Shown in pieces: positions 1-12,020 of a stretch of 64,000 nt of DNA (positions are counted from its first letter, which is position 1; every line of letters begins with the position of its first letter). Position numbers and translations under genes: made by a program. Origin of the DNA: Dasyornis broadbenti (taxonomy: Eukaryota; Chordata; Aves; Passeriformes; Dasyornithidae); assembly GCA_013397935.1 (NCBI GenBank), contig VZRN01005628.1:538880-602879 (forward strand), written 5' to 3'. The notes below the pieces were generated by a model. That model ran no database searches and had not been told where the DNA came from. It worked only from the letters and a program-made list of their open reading frames with translations.

Positions 1-3000
1 CTACACAGTCCTAAACGAGTGTGTATCTCAGTAATGGCTAAAACAAAATCAGGGTAATAAAAAGTCTCTACTCAAAGAACATTTATATGCCCAAGTAAAA
101 TATATATATATATGTATGCACTTCTAGATTTTTAGACCAAACTCAGCAAGACAGACATTTTCCTACACTTTTCTACCATTTCTACCCTTTTGCTGCTGAC
201 TATAAAAGAAGCCAGATAGCTCAATATCCTTTGCCTTTAGATAAATATATACAGGGTATTCTAGTTTTGATTTATACAGAGTATTGAATCCAATTCAATG
301 TTGCAAAAAAAAAAAAAAGAGGATGTGCAGCCCTTTTAACAGGTAAAAGTGTCACTGAATCCTTAGAGCACGTGCTGGCTTTGGCTGGCGTAGAGGTAAT
401 TTCCTTCATTGTGGCTGGTGTGGGGCTGTCTTTTGGATTTGTGATGGAAACAGTGTTGATAACACAGAGATGTTTTTGTTACCACTGAGCAGTGATTACA
501 GAGTCAGGGCCTTTTCTGTCTCTCACACGACCCCACCAGTGATCAGGCTGTGGATACACAAGGAGTTGGGAGCTGATCCCAACCGACCAAAGGCATATCC
601 CAGACCAAAAGGAATCATGCTCAGCCTGTAAGGTTGGGGGAAGAAGTAGGGAGGGGCGGATGTTCACAGTGATGATGCCTTCTCAAGTCACCATTACACG
701 TGATGGAGCTTTCCCGGGAATGCTGAACACCTGCCTGCCCATGGGAAGCAGTGAATGAATTCCTTGTTTTGCTTTGCTTGTGTGTGTTTTTCTTTACCTA
801 TAACTGTTTTTATCTCAGCCAAAAGTTTTCTTACTTTTAAAATTCTGATTCTCTCCCCCACTGCACTGGCTGGGGAGTCAGCAAGAATCTGTGTGGTGTT
901 TGGATGCTGGCTGGGGTTAAACCATGACAACAGTATGTTTTCCTAGTATTGCCACCCTTTATTCTAAGAACTGATCTAATGAAAGTGTTTGTTTAGATAT
1001 TGACTATTTGAGAAAAGAGGAACCTTCTCGTAAAGTATAAAAATAAAATTGATATTACATAAAAATTTACATGCAATAATTCACTAGTAGTGTCACTTCT
1101 GCTGGCCAGTCTCATTGTTTTCATTATAAATGGTATAGCTTGAACTGTAAAAACTAGGTTGTTTATACACTAAGCAATGGCAGAAAACAAATTTAAGTGT
1201 CCATACCCTCTTCATGTAGATGTCCTACTTGGAAATATCAGCTATTGAAATAATAGTCTTTTGAAAGAAGAAATCTGTGGAATGGACCTTTTGTTAGAAC
1301 TTTTATCAGAAAGCAGAAATGCTACCACAGAATAGAATTGAGTACAACGTAATTGTTCACAGGAGTAGAAAAGAAATATGTTGTAATTTCTGGTGGCTGT
1401 CTTTTGCTGGCTCATCCTTCAGAATGACATAACTCTTCTTTTAAATAGGGTGAACTACGGCAAATACCATTCTCTACTTAGTCTGTTTCCTCATGTCAGA
1501 GTTCAGCTGTCATTAGGGTAATTTGTCTTCCTGTGATCCATCAAATGATTATGACCTTTTGTATTGTTTTTCCTATTGATCCCTGTTATTGAAAAGCTAA
1601 TGACTATATGGAGAATGTTCTTCAAGGGAGCATGAATGGCCTGTGAAGCTCTCTTCCTCTCTTCTAGACGGAATGAGTCAGGAAGTAAGCTGCAGTCACC
1701 AAGCTGTTTGCCTTATTTGCAATTTTATCTTATTTCTAAGCCACATTACTGGACTTTCTTGTTTATTAAAAAACCTCCATTTTTTTGTACATTAAATTTT
1801 TATTTAAATTTTTTATTATTAAATTTGTATTTTAAATACGACAGATTGTTCAGGTGGTGACTGTCTTCGCTCTAAAAAGATTCTTTAAAAGTCAGCCACC
1901 AGGTGAGTCCTATTTAACTACTATTCCTACAGTCTCAGAAGAAGTTCGGTTCCTAAATATCAGCACTTTTGATTTTAAGCCAGGTTATGGACTTTATTTC
2001 TGTCTTCCAGAAGGTACAAGAGGTGATGACAACAAGAAGACCTTCTCCTTCTATATACACCTCAGCAATACTGAAATAAACACAGCTTGTGTAGTATTAG
2101 TTACTACAGTTGCATTACTGTTCTTCAATGAAAAATAAGAAAGCTTCAGGATGAGATAAATGTGCTAAATCAAATTTTGTTTCTTTCTCTCCCCAGTACT
2201 TCCCCTCTCTCTTCCCTAAATCAAAAATGACATATTTGTTATTGTTAACAGGAACGGTCAAATTTGTATGGGACAGAAAATTCCACTACTCTATATACTT
2301 ACACAAAAAGAATATTTGTAAAAATAAGATCTCGGGGTGTTTTGTTTGTGTTTTAGGGGTGACATTTATGTAAACAAAAGGAAATAGTAGGCCATGGTGC
2401 TGGTATATCTGCTACATGTGGCAGCAGGGCACATACTCTAACTGAAAGGTTGCACAGATCTGGGATTCTTCTTTCTCTGCCCTAAGTAGCTGCTTTCACT
2501 CACCTTTGGATGCCCTACAGAGCTTTCATCAGCAGATACAATTCATGTTGTGTGAACACAATTCATGTTTTCAGATTCTGCATTTCTGAGATTTTCTACT
2601 TTATTATGAAGTATTCACATTTTCTACAGTCTTGATCCCTTTTGGTATCTGCTTTCCATTCACTACTAACTGACACTGCATCCTGTTGAATGCATCAAAT
2701 CAGGTTAGATCCTCAACCTGGGAAATGCAGCTCCAGTCCCAGCTGACACCATCCCACCAACATCCTAGTTAGAAAATTACCTTGTCAGCAAGGCAAACGT
2801 CACATTTTTAATACAGCACTAATCATCAGCTAAGTCAATAACATGAGTTGGATAAAATATTATCAAAAATCACAGAATAGCCACCAGCTTCTATTTTCTT
2901 CTCCTCTGCCTCTGTTAGCCACTCCAAATGTCCCCACAGCCTGGATTTCAGCACATGGCACATTCAACACGCTTTTGATGAATTCCTGTAAATGTCCAGC

Positions 3001-4720
3001 TTTTCTGCTTCAGTATTCTCAACTATTCCTGCTCCCAAGAAAACCAAATTTATAATGTGAGGGGAGGCTTCGTATTTCTGGCACATGCAGTTGTGCAGAT
3101 GTTATTCCTTAAGACTATCTTGATTGCCTCCATGAATAATGGCTAGGAGATGGCAAGGAGCCAACAGTTCTCTTAGAGCAGAAGGTATAAAACCACTCTG
3201 CTACTAAAAGAAGGCCCCCAGTAGGATAATATATTATTAGGCATGATTCAAATTACAGGATCTGCAGCAGGGGAGCCAGTGGCTGAATCAGGACAGCCGC
3301 ACACAGAATACTGATGATGGGATGATGGAATGCATCACGCATTGAAAGAGCTACGGTTTAGTGTTTAAATCCTCTGTATTTTCAAAGTGACTAGAAGGAT
3401 CAATATATAACTGAAACACCGTAAACAAATTGTAGATTACTGTGTGTTAGGAAAAGGGAAGTTATCATGTTGTAACAAAAATTCTATTTCAAGCTACTTC
3501 TTTAAATAAAATTTTGCTTTACCAAAGACTTGACCTCTTGAAGCCCACTAGCAACAGATATAGCTTTAATTTAATAATACAATATTGAATTTGTCTCATA
3601 TCTGATTCTGTTTCAGCTATTAGAATACTGAAGAGCAAAACCTTGCCTCACTAGATTATGCAGACTGAAATCTCTGCATTCCACAGTATCCTGGGCTGGT
3701 TTTAAATTGTTCGCACAACAAATTACTTTACCCAAAAAGAACTAAATCCAAATGTTCAACACAATGTTGGCTTGCCCAAATGTTTTCCATTTATAATTGA
3801 GCACATCTAGAGAAAATGTGCACGTTTGTTATTTAAAAAACAAAACAAAAAAAACCACCCAAAACTCCCACACCAAATCTATTTCCTAATATGAAAAGCT
3901 GGCTAGATAAGAGTTTTTCAGTCTAATATCTAATCTTTTCTCTATAGATTAATCACATTCTAAACAAAAATTCTATATTTCGCTTTGCTGCAACATACCC
4001 TGAAGCAGTATGCAAGCTCTCCCTTGACTTCCTTTCATACTGGCTCTTGTATTCAGTTATTCTGGTAAATGGATGCAAATCAGGTGCATTGTGTCGAGGT
4101 GGAAGGAAGGGGGTGAAATTTGTTCAGAAATGATCTCAGTTCTATTCATTAATAAAATGACATCTTGACTGAAAGTGGTGAAGAATGAAATATAACAGTA
4201 CTGAACTTCACTCAGTTGTAACAGATGCATGTAAGAACCTTTAGAGAAAGCCAGATATGTAAAACGGCCACAGTGAAATGATTTCTGAAGCATTAGAATA
4301 AGTATTTAGACCGTAATGGAAGCTAAAGATGCAAACTCAATGCTGCAGCAACACCCTTTTTACTTTTCAAGACAGTTAAAGGTAATGTCAGGCTATAACT
4401 GGAGGAAGCAGTACCACATTAGGTAAGGACTACAAGGAGACAAACATACATGAAAGAAAAATATATGCACAATATTAACAATTAAAGACACTTTTAAAGG
4501 TTTTATGGGGCCAACAGAAAAAAAAAATGGAACAATGCCCATGGTTACCTGCAGAGACAGCACACAGTTAAAAAAAAAATCAAGAAATTGTAGCCATCGT
4601 TTTGCATAGCGATTCAAATTATGCTGGCAGAATAATTAATGGAGGACCTAATCTCTGTGAGGAAAAAAAAAAAAAAAGAAAAGAAAAAAGGCTACGTTAA
4701 ACAAAGTTCATTACTGCATG
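1..4720. other. AT-rich noncoding stretch, no gene seen
   Basis: I see no exon with convincing splice sites, no RNA gene and no recognisable transposon here. Open frames are short and poor in GC-ending codons, as expected by chance. Small features only: a short TA run near 105-114, a poly-A run near 305-318, and a 12-bp direct duplication (ACAATTCATGTT) at about 2537-2548 and 2559-2570. It may be intronic or intergenic DNA. Confidence 0.6.
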
Positions 4721-4734
4721 ATGTAAATGAGTTT

Positions 4735-5035
4735 CTCACCAGTGATGTCACTGATTGGCTGGGATGTAGAGCTGGTTTCGAACAGTGCAGCATGGCCGGA
4801 TTGGCTGCTAGCTCTTCTGGTTACTGCCTGCTTGGGCAGCGGTCGAACCAGACTCTTTCTGTCTCTCTTGTTGTCGTTTGAAGCAAATCTTGTTCAGCCC
4901 AGCTGTGTCTCCATAGTAGTGGCACCCTAAGAGAGTCTCCCTCCTGCTTCCCACAGCTCATCTGTAAGGCGGTCGCTGCTGTGAAATACCAGCCTTTGGC
5001 ACGGAGCCCAGACTGCGTTGTTAGATCCGTCTATA
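4735..5035. promoter_or_regulatory. promoter-like segment with CCAAT boxes and CRE-like site
   Basis: The segment is richer in G, C and CpG than its flanks. It carries a CRE-like TGATGTCA at about 4743-4750 and two inverted CCAAT boxes (ATTGG) at about 4754 and 4800, roughly 46 bp apart. A pyrimidine-rich run ending in CAG near 4957 resembles a plus-strand splice acceptor. Paired CCAAT boxes next to a CRE-like element are typical of proximal promoters, and the orientation of the boxes would suit minus-strand transcription. No adjoining first exon can be proven, so an enhancer or a chance cluster remains possible. Confidence 0.3.
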
Positions 5036-5205
5036 ATACAGAAAAGAATTTTTTTAAAGCAGTTCTTTCACCGAATTACATCCTAAGAAGGATTAATAAG
5101 CACTAAATTGCAACTGATTTGTGGACTTTTAAATTATGTAGCTAGCACGCTTTCTGAAATAAAATATTATCTGACTTGCAATAGCACAGCATCATTGGTT
5201 TAAAA

Positions 5206-5262
5206 AAAAAATGAAAAACTGGAAAAAAAAGGAAAGAATGAAAGAAAGGAAGGAAGAGAAGC
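5206..5262. repeat. purine-rich low-complexity tract
   Basis: A run of almost only A and G on the plus strand (AAAG and GGAA units), following a poly-A run. This is simple low-complexity DNA. It lies between the two promoter-like segments at 4.7 and 5.9 kb. Confidence 0.7.
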
Positions 5263-5486
5263 AACAACTCTTCTTTGTTTACCTTGATTATAAAAAAAAA
5301 AATATTCTTCCTTTTTTCCTCTAGAATGGTAACTGATATCTTGGTGCTACGCAAGAATATTTTAAACTATCGCCAGTTTTCTATTTACATCCAAGTCATT
5401 ATTTTCAGGTTAAGGCAAGGGATCTTAATTAGCATTTTCTTTAACTATGCAAACTGAGACAGGGCATGAAAGAAAAATGCTGTATG

Positions 5487-5542
5487 GAAGAGACAGAGAC
5501 AGAGAGACAGAGCAAGAAGACAAAAAAAAAAAAAAAAAAAAT
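5487..5542. repeat. GA-rich tract ending in poly-A
   Basis: Imperfect GAGACA repeats on the plus strand run into about twenty consecutive A residues ending near 5541. It is low-complexity and has no coding value. The short frames reading across it are artefacts of the repeat. Confidence 0.75.
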
Positions 5543-5859
5543 CGTTGCAGCTTTTACAGTTCAGCTGTCTGACCCCCTGCAAAAAGAATGCAGTCATATC
5601 AACTTTGCCAGACAATGGAGTACCTACAGGCTTTCCTCTAGACAAGTCCTTTATAACCAGTCAGTATTATGTGCTGCAGACAGTGGCCAATCGCTAAGCT
5701 GCTTTCTACAGCAGTGACACAATAGGTGCACTGGCCACACTGTCCTCCTAGCCTCCGACAGCAGTGCAGGTTCATTTTTTGTACGCTGGAATACGCATAT
5801 GTCTTAAATGTTCCCACTGTATGGAAAAAAAAACCCCATCAGCCTAAGCTTGCTTTGTT

Positions 5860-5995
5860 TTGCTATAATTACATCAGCCTAATTACTGCAGCCGAGCTGC
5901 AGAGCCACTGCTCAGAGCGGCGCATAGGCATGCACGTCATATAAATATGCATGAGCACGCCTGCTTATTTAAATACAAAAATGCATCAATTGCTG
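5860..5995 (+). promoter_or_regulatory. possible TATA-containing core promoter or enhancer
   Basis: A CGTCA half-CRE at about 5935-5939 is immediately followed by TATAAATA at about 5940-5947. GC-richer sequence with several CpGs lies upstream. Two ATGCAT palindromes and a TATTTAAATA run follow. A CRE directly beside a TATA box is a familiar arrangement of cAMP-responsive promoters, which here would fire rightwards with a start near 5970. No open frame or exon follows that I trust, so it could equally be a homeobox or POU-bound enhancer. Inference from motifs only. Confidence 0.3.
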
Positions 5996-6169
5996 GTGGT
6001 GCCTTTTTGGTTTTGTTTTCTGCATGTCCTTCCTCCCCCCTCCAACACCCATTCCTGATAAACCAAGGGAGTTAAGGACGCCTAGCAAATGCGGTCACCA
6101 TTTTTCTCCCTTTATTTATCCAAACTCTTATTCGTTCTGTTCTAATTGCAAGCATTCAGTAGGAACTAA

Positions 6170-6199
6170 AAAGAAAAAATAAAATAAAATAAAATAAAA
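6170..6199. repeat. (AAAAT)n microsatellite
   Basis: Five or so AAAAT units follow an A-rich lead. The run ends directly against an octamer motif (ATGCAAAT, about 6200-6207), the POU-domain binding site, so the repeat may border a functional block. Confidence 0.8.
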
Positions 6200-6329
6200 A
6201 TGCAAATGAGTGTCAGTTAGTAAGGGAAGGGTATTGCAGACCTAGGGCATTTTTCTCCCTTGTCACTACCCATCAGAGTAAGTGCCTGTAAATGAATCTG
6301 CGAGCACTCCATCATAGCCAGGCATCAGA

Positions 6330-6580
6330 TGCCCAGTTCCTATTAAAGCCCGATGATCCCCCAGCATGTGCACGCACCCAGCTTGTGTGTTTGGGTACTC
6401 TGTAATTACAGCAGCTTTTGTAACTGTACCTGAATCCGCTCATACAGTCCAAAGATTAAATCATCACTATCCACATATTAGCAGACATAATTGGGCACAT
6501 TCTATAGTGGGAATCGCCATGCTAATTTTTCTGATTTTATGCATGGGATTTACATATTCATGAAGAGAATAGCTGTTATG
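6330..6580. promoter_or_regulatory. candidate conserved noncoding element (homeodomain-motif rich)
   Basis: About 250 bp of complex, non-repetitive sequence packed with homeodomain- and POU-type cores. TAATTA lies at about 6403-6408, GATTAAATCATC near 6453, CATAATTG near 6486, GCTAATTT near 6520 and TATGCATGGG near 6539. Dense cores of this kind without an open frame are typical of vertebrate developmental enhancers and CNEs. The block has no repeat homology that I recognise. Conservation cannot be tested here, so this is an inference from motif density and complexity. Confidence 0.35.
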
Positions 6581-6789
6581 ACCGCCGACAGAGCAACATG
6601 AAAAGAAAAGACACCATTCTTCAGCAGACAGAGTATACAAAACCTAGAGGGAAAAGATGCAGCATATGGCGACAAGGAGAAGAAGTTGTTTGGCTTTCGA
6701 GGGTTATTTTCTTTCCTATTTATAAATTCTGGGTAGACGGCTTACAAAAGCATGTAAGTATTCTGATCACGAAGGCAAAGTAAGTCTGT

Positions 6790-9700
6790 GTTATTAGTAA
6801 TCATCCACTGGTAGCTGAAATAAAATCATTTTCCAGTTGGTGCCCAATGTTCTGCAAGTTTTGCCTTTGCATTAGAAACTGTTACCATTTTAAGGATGCT
6901 TAGGACATATTCATCCAGGAGTGCACAAAAATACTGATGAATCAGAAAGGAATAGAAATTCCAGCTGATATTTAAAAAATCTTGATTTCCTATTCTAATC
7001 CCTTGAATTAGGGAACTATACTTTTCCCAGGAAAGCTGGTGTTCTTCGTTACCAGAGATATTTTTTACCCAACTTATTAGAACTGCATGTATTCCAAATC
7101 TGATAAAATATATCCTCTGAGTGGCATTCAGATTCTATTGTTTTTAAAGAAAAAAAATCACTAGAGGAAAGATAATTCAGGCAGTATTGTAAACATAGTA
7201 CACCTTGATTTGTATAACAATTTCATATAAATAACACATACATACTGTAACCTTGTCCCTTTTATTAATTTAATATAATAGTTTCTTAAATGTTTATTTA
7301 TCTCTCTGGTATCTGTCACTCAAAACAGCCCAAATTTCCTTATGATAACCAGATAACAACACCTACAGATGCCTGCTTTCCCCTACATCTTCCTACATTT
7401 GATAAAGATAATACTACAGATAGCATGGTGAAAAAATATAATTTTTGCAAGGAAAATTTTAATGGAATGGCCGTGTTTGCCAGGCCTTGTTGTATATCAG
7501 TTTTCACATAATACTCTATTCAAAACTCCTCAAAAGAACAAAAAAGAAAGGGCTTTTTATCTACATTAGTATACTATACATTTCTTTGAATTACAGCCCT
7601 TCAATGCAGTCATGTAGCAACATTTTTGTAATGACAGAAATTATATTGTATGTTACATTATGAAAAATGTATTTAAAAGCTGGTAGGTATATATAAGATA
7701 TTATTATTAATTCAACTAGCAATATTGAAATTATATTCAAAAATAAGCTCAAGAATTTGCTTTTGGTTCTCCAAAGTAGATTTAAGAAAAAAAAAAAAAG
7801 GCAAAAGAAGCACTAAAAAAATATTTAAACCCTGTAATATTAATTAAACATATTTCTCCTCCCAGACCACTGTTACTGTCTCTGTCAAAACAACAAGCTG
7901 TCAAATACTTTCTTTGTGTTTGGCTTTACCTAAAATTCAAACTCCAACAACTGTGAATCTGTGAGCTAATTATTAATTTTCCCCTTTAGCGTAAATGTCT
8001 AGGCTATGACATCATATAGTACAAAAATAAGCTTCACTGCTAAAAGGGAAGCCTTTAGAGAGCAGAATGGTGATATAATTTTTAAGGTATGACCCTTTTA
8101 AAAACCTTAGCGTGGCCTCTATTCAAGAACCCCATTCCATTATGTCAAGCGCATTTGTGCTAATTTGAAGCTTTTGTTAGATAATAACATCAGAAAACTT
8201 CAAGTATTCTTGGAAGAATTGAAGGGAGTTTTCTTAAAGAGAATCTGTAATTTTGTGTTCTGTGTTCACTGAGAGAGAAAAATGAATATGTTTCTTGTTT
8301 GTAGCAATGAATCTGATGAATTTCAAGTGCTGTATTGAAGAAAATGAAATCACATACCTCTAAACATGGGCAGATTTTTGTCTTATTTTATAATCCCTAC
8401 TGTACTGAATTTTTTTAACTCATTCCTGCAGAGCAAACATTTGCAACAACAGTATAAGTTAAGAAATTTCAGCAAAAAGATTATCTGATTTGTAAATTTC
8501 ATAAAATGAAATTTGAAAATAGTTTAAAAATACATCTATGTTTAAAATAAGGTTTCTTATTCTAGATAAGCATCATGTGTCACATTAGTTTTCTACCCTC
8601 TTCTACAATTTCAACTGCTGTTTTCTTTACAAACAATCACCTTTTGCTCTGCATTTTCATTATATGTAGTGCTATCAGCCTCAACCCTTTATTCAAGCTC
8701 TTACAAATTCCCAGAATACATCATGCTATGTCAACAGTATTAATTGTGATGATATTTGGTGTATTTACTTCCTACATCTTCCTGCTTCTGAATTATAGTC
8801 CGAATTTTCAAACAACACTCAGGCTCTGACATCCATGTTTAAACTCTGGCCCTGCTATGAGCTTCACTCCAGAAAATTACCACAGAACTGAAATTTTAGA
8901 ACCTAAATAAGCAGGTAGTCTGACTTACAGAACTGCCAGAAACCTGCAGCTCACTTATACACTACAGGAGCTCCCATTAACTGGACTGCCTTAATACGAT
9001 GCAGATGTCAAACCGTTTGCTTTCACAAGAGGGCCTGATACAAATATTGACGTGATCTTTTTTATTTTAGTAACTCTAACAATCCCAAATGCTCTAATGA
9101 TGAAATAGAGCTTTCCAGGCTTGGATTTATAACCTTCTGTGGAAAAGCAGCAATGCCTTAAGAGGTGAAAAATGTAGCATTCAAGATTAGTACTTAAATT
9201 TGGGGCAACACAAGACTATTAGGGGGTTGATGTAAAATATCAGATCTGTAAGAAAAGTTTCAGTAAGAAAAGTTAGTTATCATTTAATACCTGGATGAGA
9301 AGAAGTGCTAAAAACTTGGACATTCATTGTCCAGGGCCTTCTCAGTTTAGCTGCAGACTACTCTGGTATTATGGCATCAATAGAGACATGCAGATTAAAG
9401 TTCACCAAAGGATTTCCGTTATTGTATCTTTCATGGCAATATTCAGTCAAACAAACCTACATAGGAATAATGGTAGTAATTTTTATCCCATTTTTTAATT
9501 GAGATTTTCCAGGAAATTTTTCTGGGCTACACCCAATAAATACAGAGCCTACACTTTTAAAAACTTGATGAATAGAAACAGGTAAAGGTCTGATATTTTG
9601 GGGTAGATTCATAACCTGTGAACATGCAGTGTTTAGTATATTATTTGGGGATTTTTCCCCATTTTTTAATATTTTATTCATTTGTTATTTAAATTAATGG

Positions 9701-11390
9701 ATGTGAAAATGACTGAGCCTTTTAAGTGTCACTGAGGAATCACATTTAGGAATTCTTTTCATTAATCTGTTTTAAAGATACATTAAAAATGTTTGCCTAA
9801 AGTCTTTGTCACTTAAAAGCATGTTCCATTCTGGTGAAAAACTCATCTTCATTTACCTCTTGAAGAAACTTATCTTAGGGTTATGTTAACCCTAATTTCC
9901 TACATGGTTGCATTTTCTTCTTAATCAGAATTCATCCTTTCCTCAGGCTGTACTTAGTCCTCCTAAAGAGCTAAAATTGAAAGATACGCTTTTGACAGTA
10001 ATTTAATTAAACTGATTGTAGAAGCATGTAAACACACGATTGTCTATTTCTCCACAGTGGCTATGGTGCTGTAAGCACTTCTACCTTGAAGTACCCCACC
10101 CACCATAAACCTAATTTCACTTACTGTCTTCCATTTATTTGGGAACAGGATACCCTGGGTGATTCTACACGAGCTGTTACTGCATGAATATTTGACCTGT
10201 TATATGTTCACCGCCTATTGTATGCTGTGGCTCTAACTGAGTTAGCTGAACTTAACTGCTGATTTTAACATAGTTTTTCTTCTTTTTATTGCACATGTAT
10301 TAAGTAAGCCTCAATAAATGTTCACTTCCAAGAGCAAACACTCTGGGGTTTATCATTTGATAAAAGTACCAAAGCAACCCCATACTATATGATGGATCTG
10401 CTTCCACATGTTATTTCATCTCAAGATAGAGTAAGTGGCTCTATCTGAAGGCTGGGAAATGCTATGAGATTGTTGAATGTTTGAATTAGCAGGACCCAGA
10501 GACAAAGGTAATAATTTTCAATTGCATTTGTCTCTTTGTTCATGAGGAGGTATCATTGCTGTGCAGAGGACTTAACGCACCCATCTCCATCATGGAGGAT
10601 TTTTGTTGTATTAAAAATATGAACCTAGGTCACACTTGGAATTTCTTAATCTACACTGAACTTGAGAATCTACCTGTAACGGAGCGTATTTTGGGTAATA
10701 TTTCAGGACATCACACAGACAGCAGCCAAAAAGAAAGTCTAAGCCTACCCAGCTGTAACTCTGCTTACTTGCCAACTGTTTTGTAACCTCAGGTGAACTC
10801 TCCTCAAATACAGAAAAAAACCCACTGTATTTGAAAGAAAAATTCAAAGTTAGGAAGTCCTTTAAGCACAAGATGTCTAAACACTAAGTACAAGATGTCA
10901 AGAGTAAGATGACAGCCCTCTCAGTCCACTTGTGAAATCTCTCAGGGAGGCAATGTCAGTCTGGGCTATTGGGGGCCACTGATGAAAGCAGCAAGACAAT
11001 GAAGGACAGCTGCTGACAGGCAACTCTGACATGTTGTTACACAAGGAAGTTCCACCACCTTCCCAAAAACATAGAAATCTCCATTCATTAGTAAATAACA
11101 CATGCATTGCACCTTACAAGCCAGCAACCACCGTAGGATTTGGTGGTCTCTGTTCAGTGTTAAACAGCTTAATGGCCCCTGGTCTCCCTGGATGGGGGGA
11201 CCATGAGTCCTGTGTGCTGGCTGCCCAACACATGGAAAATGCATGGATACCTACCCCTGTTTAAAATTTAAAGTTTTAACATACTGAATCCCATCCTCAC
11301 AGTTTAACTTCACCTTTCTAACAAAACTAATCTTGAAGCAGTCAAGAGGGAGAAAATAAGGTGTAAAAGTTACGGGTCAAGATAAAGACA
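6790..11390. other. AT-rich noncoding stretch
   Basis: No gene, transposon or RNA that I can support. Apart from the candidate block at 7.86-8.21 kb the sequence is ordinary AT-rich avian intronic or intergenic DNA. The segment from about 10.9 to 11.35 kb is somewhat GC-richer and may be the decayed upstream part of the ERV remnant that follows, but I cannot align it confidently. Confidence 0.5.
7860..8210. promoter_or_regulatory. candidate conserved noncoding element
   Basis: Complex, repeat-free sequence with homeodomain cores (CTAATTATTAATT near 7967), a CRE-like TGACATCA near 8008 and CTAATTTG near 8160, with no open frame. It reads like the motif-dense blocks of vertebrate CNEs, but the case is weaker than at 6.33-6.58 kb. 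Confidence 0.2.
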
Positions 11391-11394
11391 GTGA

Positions 11395-12020
11395 GGTCAC
11401 TAAGCAGTTTCCATCACTGGCAAAACAGACTTGGCTTGGGGAAAATTTAACTCATTGCCATCCCTCAGGGCACAGAGGGGATAAGGAATATGGATTGTAG
11501 TCCATCCATAACAGCTCTTCTCTGTCACTCCTTCCTCCTCACACTCTTCCCCTGCTCCACGGAGGGTCTTTTGCACAGGCTGCAAGTCCTTTAGGATAAA
11601 CTTGCTCCTGTGTGAGCAATCCACAGGCTGAAGTCCTTTCAGGAAATATCCACCTGCTCCAGTGTGGGGTCCTCCAGAGACTGCAGTGTGGATACTTGAT
11701 CCACAATGGTCTCTCCAATGGCTGCAGGGAAATAGCTGCTCTAGCACTTTTTCTCTAGGGGCTGCAGCAGATTCCTGCAGGGACCCCTGGAGTAACTACT
11801 CCTACTCCTCCCACTCTCCCCTCAGAGATCTTAGGGCTGTTTCTTACGTTTCCCCTCAGCACTAGGCAGGTTTTGCTCTCCCTTACCCACGCTGTCCCCA
11901 AGGCACTACACCATGCCCGTGGGGCTCAGCTGTGTGTGTTGCTGGGTCAGCTGGAACAGCTGCCCAGCAGCCCCTGCCAGCCCCTGGACACCTGTGTCCA
12001 GTGTACCCTGTTCCTGCTTT
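11395..12020 (+). mobile_element. decayed ERVL-like LTR remnant
   Basis: This GC-richer island resembles an avian endogenous-retrovirus LTR family I recall. It opens with an AAGCAGTTTCC...CACTGG start and a TTAACTCATTGCC motif. It then has several imperfect copies of a 'CTGCTCCA...GGGCTGCAG' unit, about 35-60 bp apart, at 11,565-11,780. A GC-rich tail with GGTCAGCTGGAACAGCTG-type repeats follows to about 12,020. No tRNA primer site, gag, pol or env sequence is visible, so it is an LTR fragment or solo LTR without coding potential. Many substitutions and no clear target-site duplication suggest an old insertion. Exact borders and the family name are uncertain. Confidence 0.55.
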
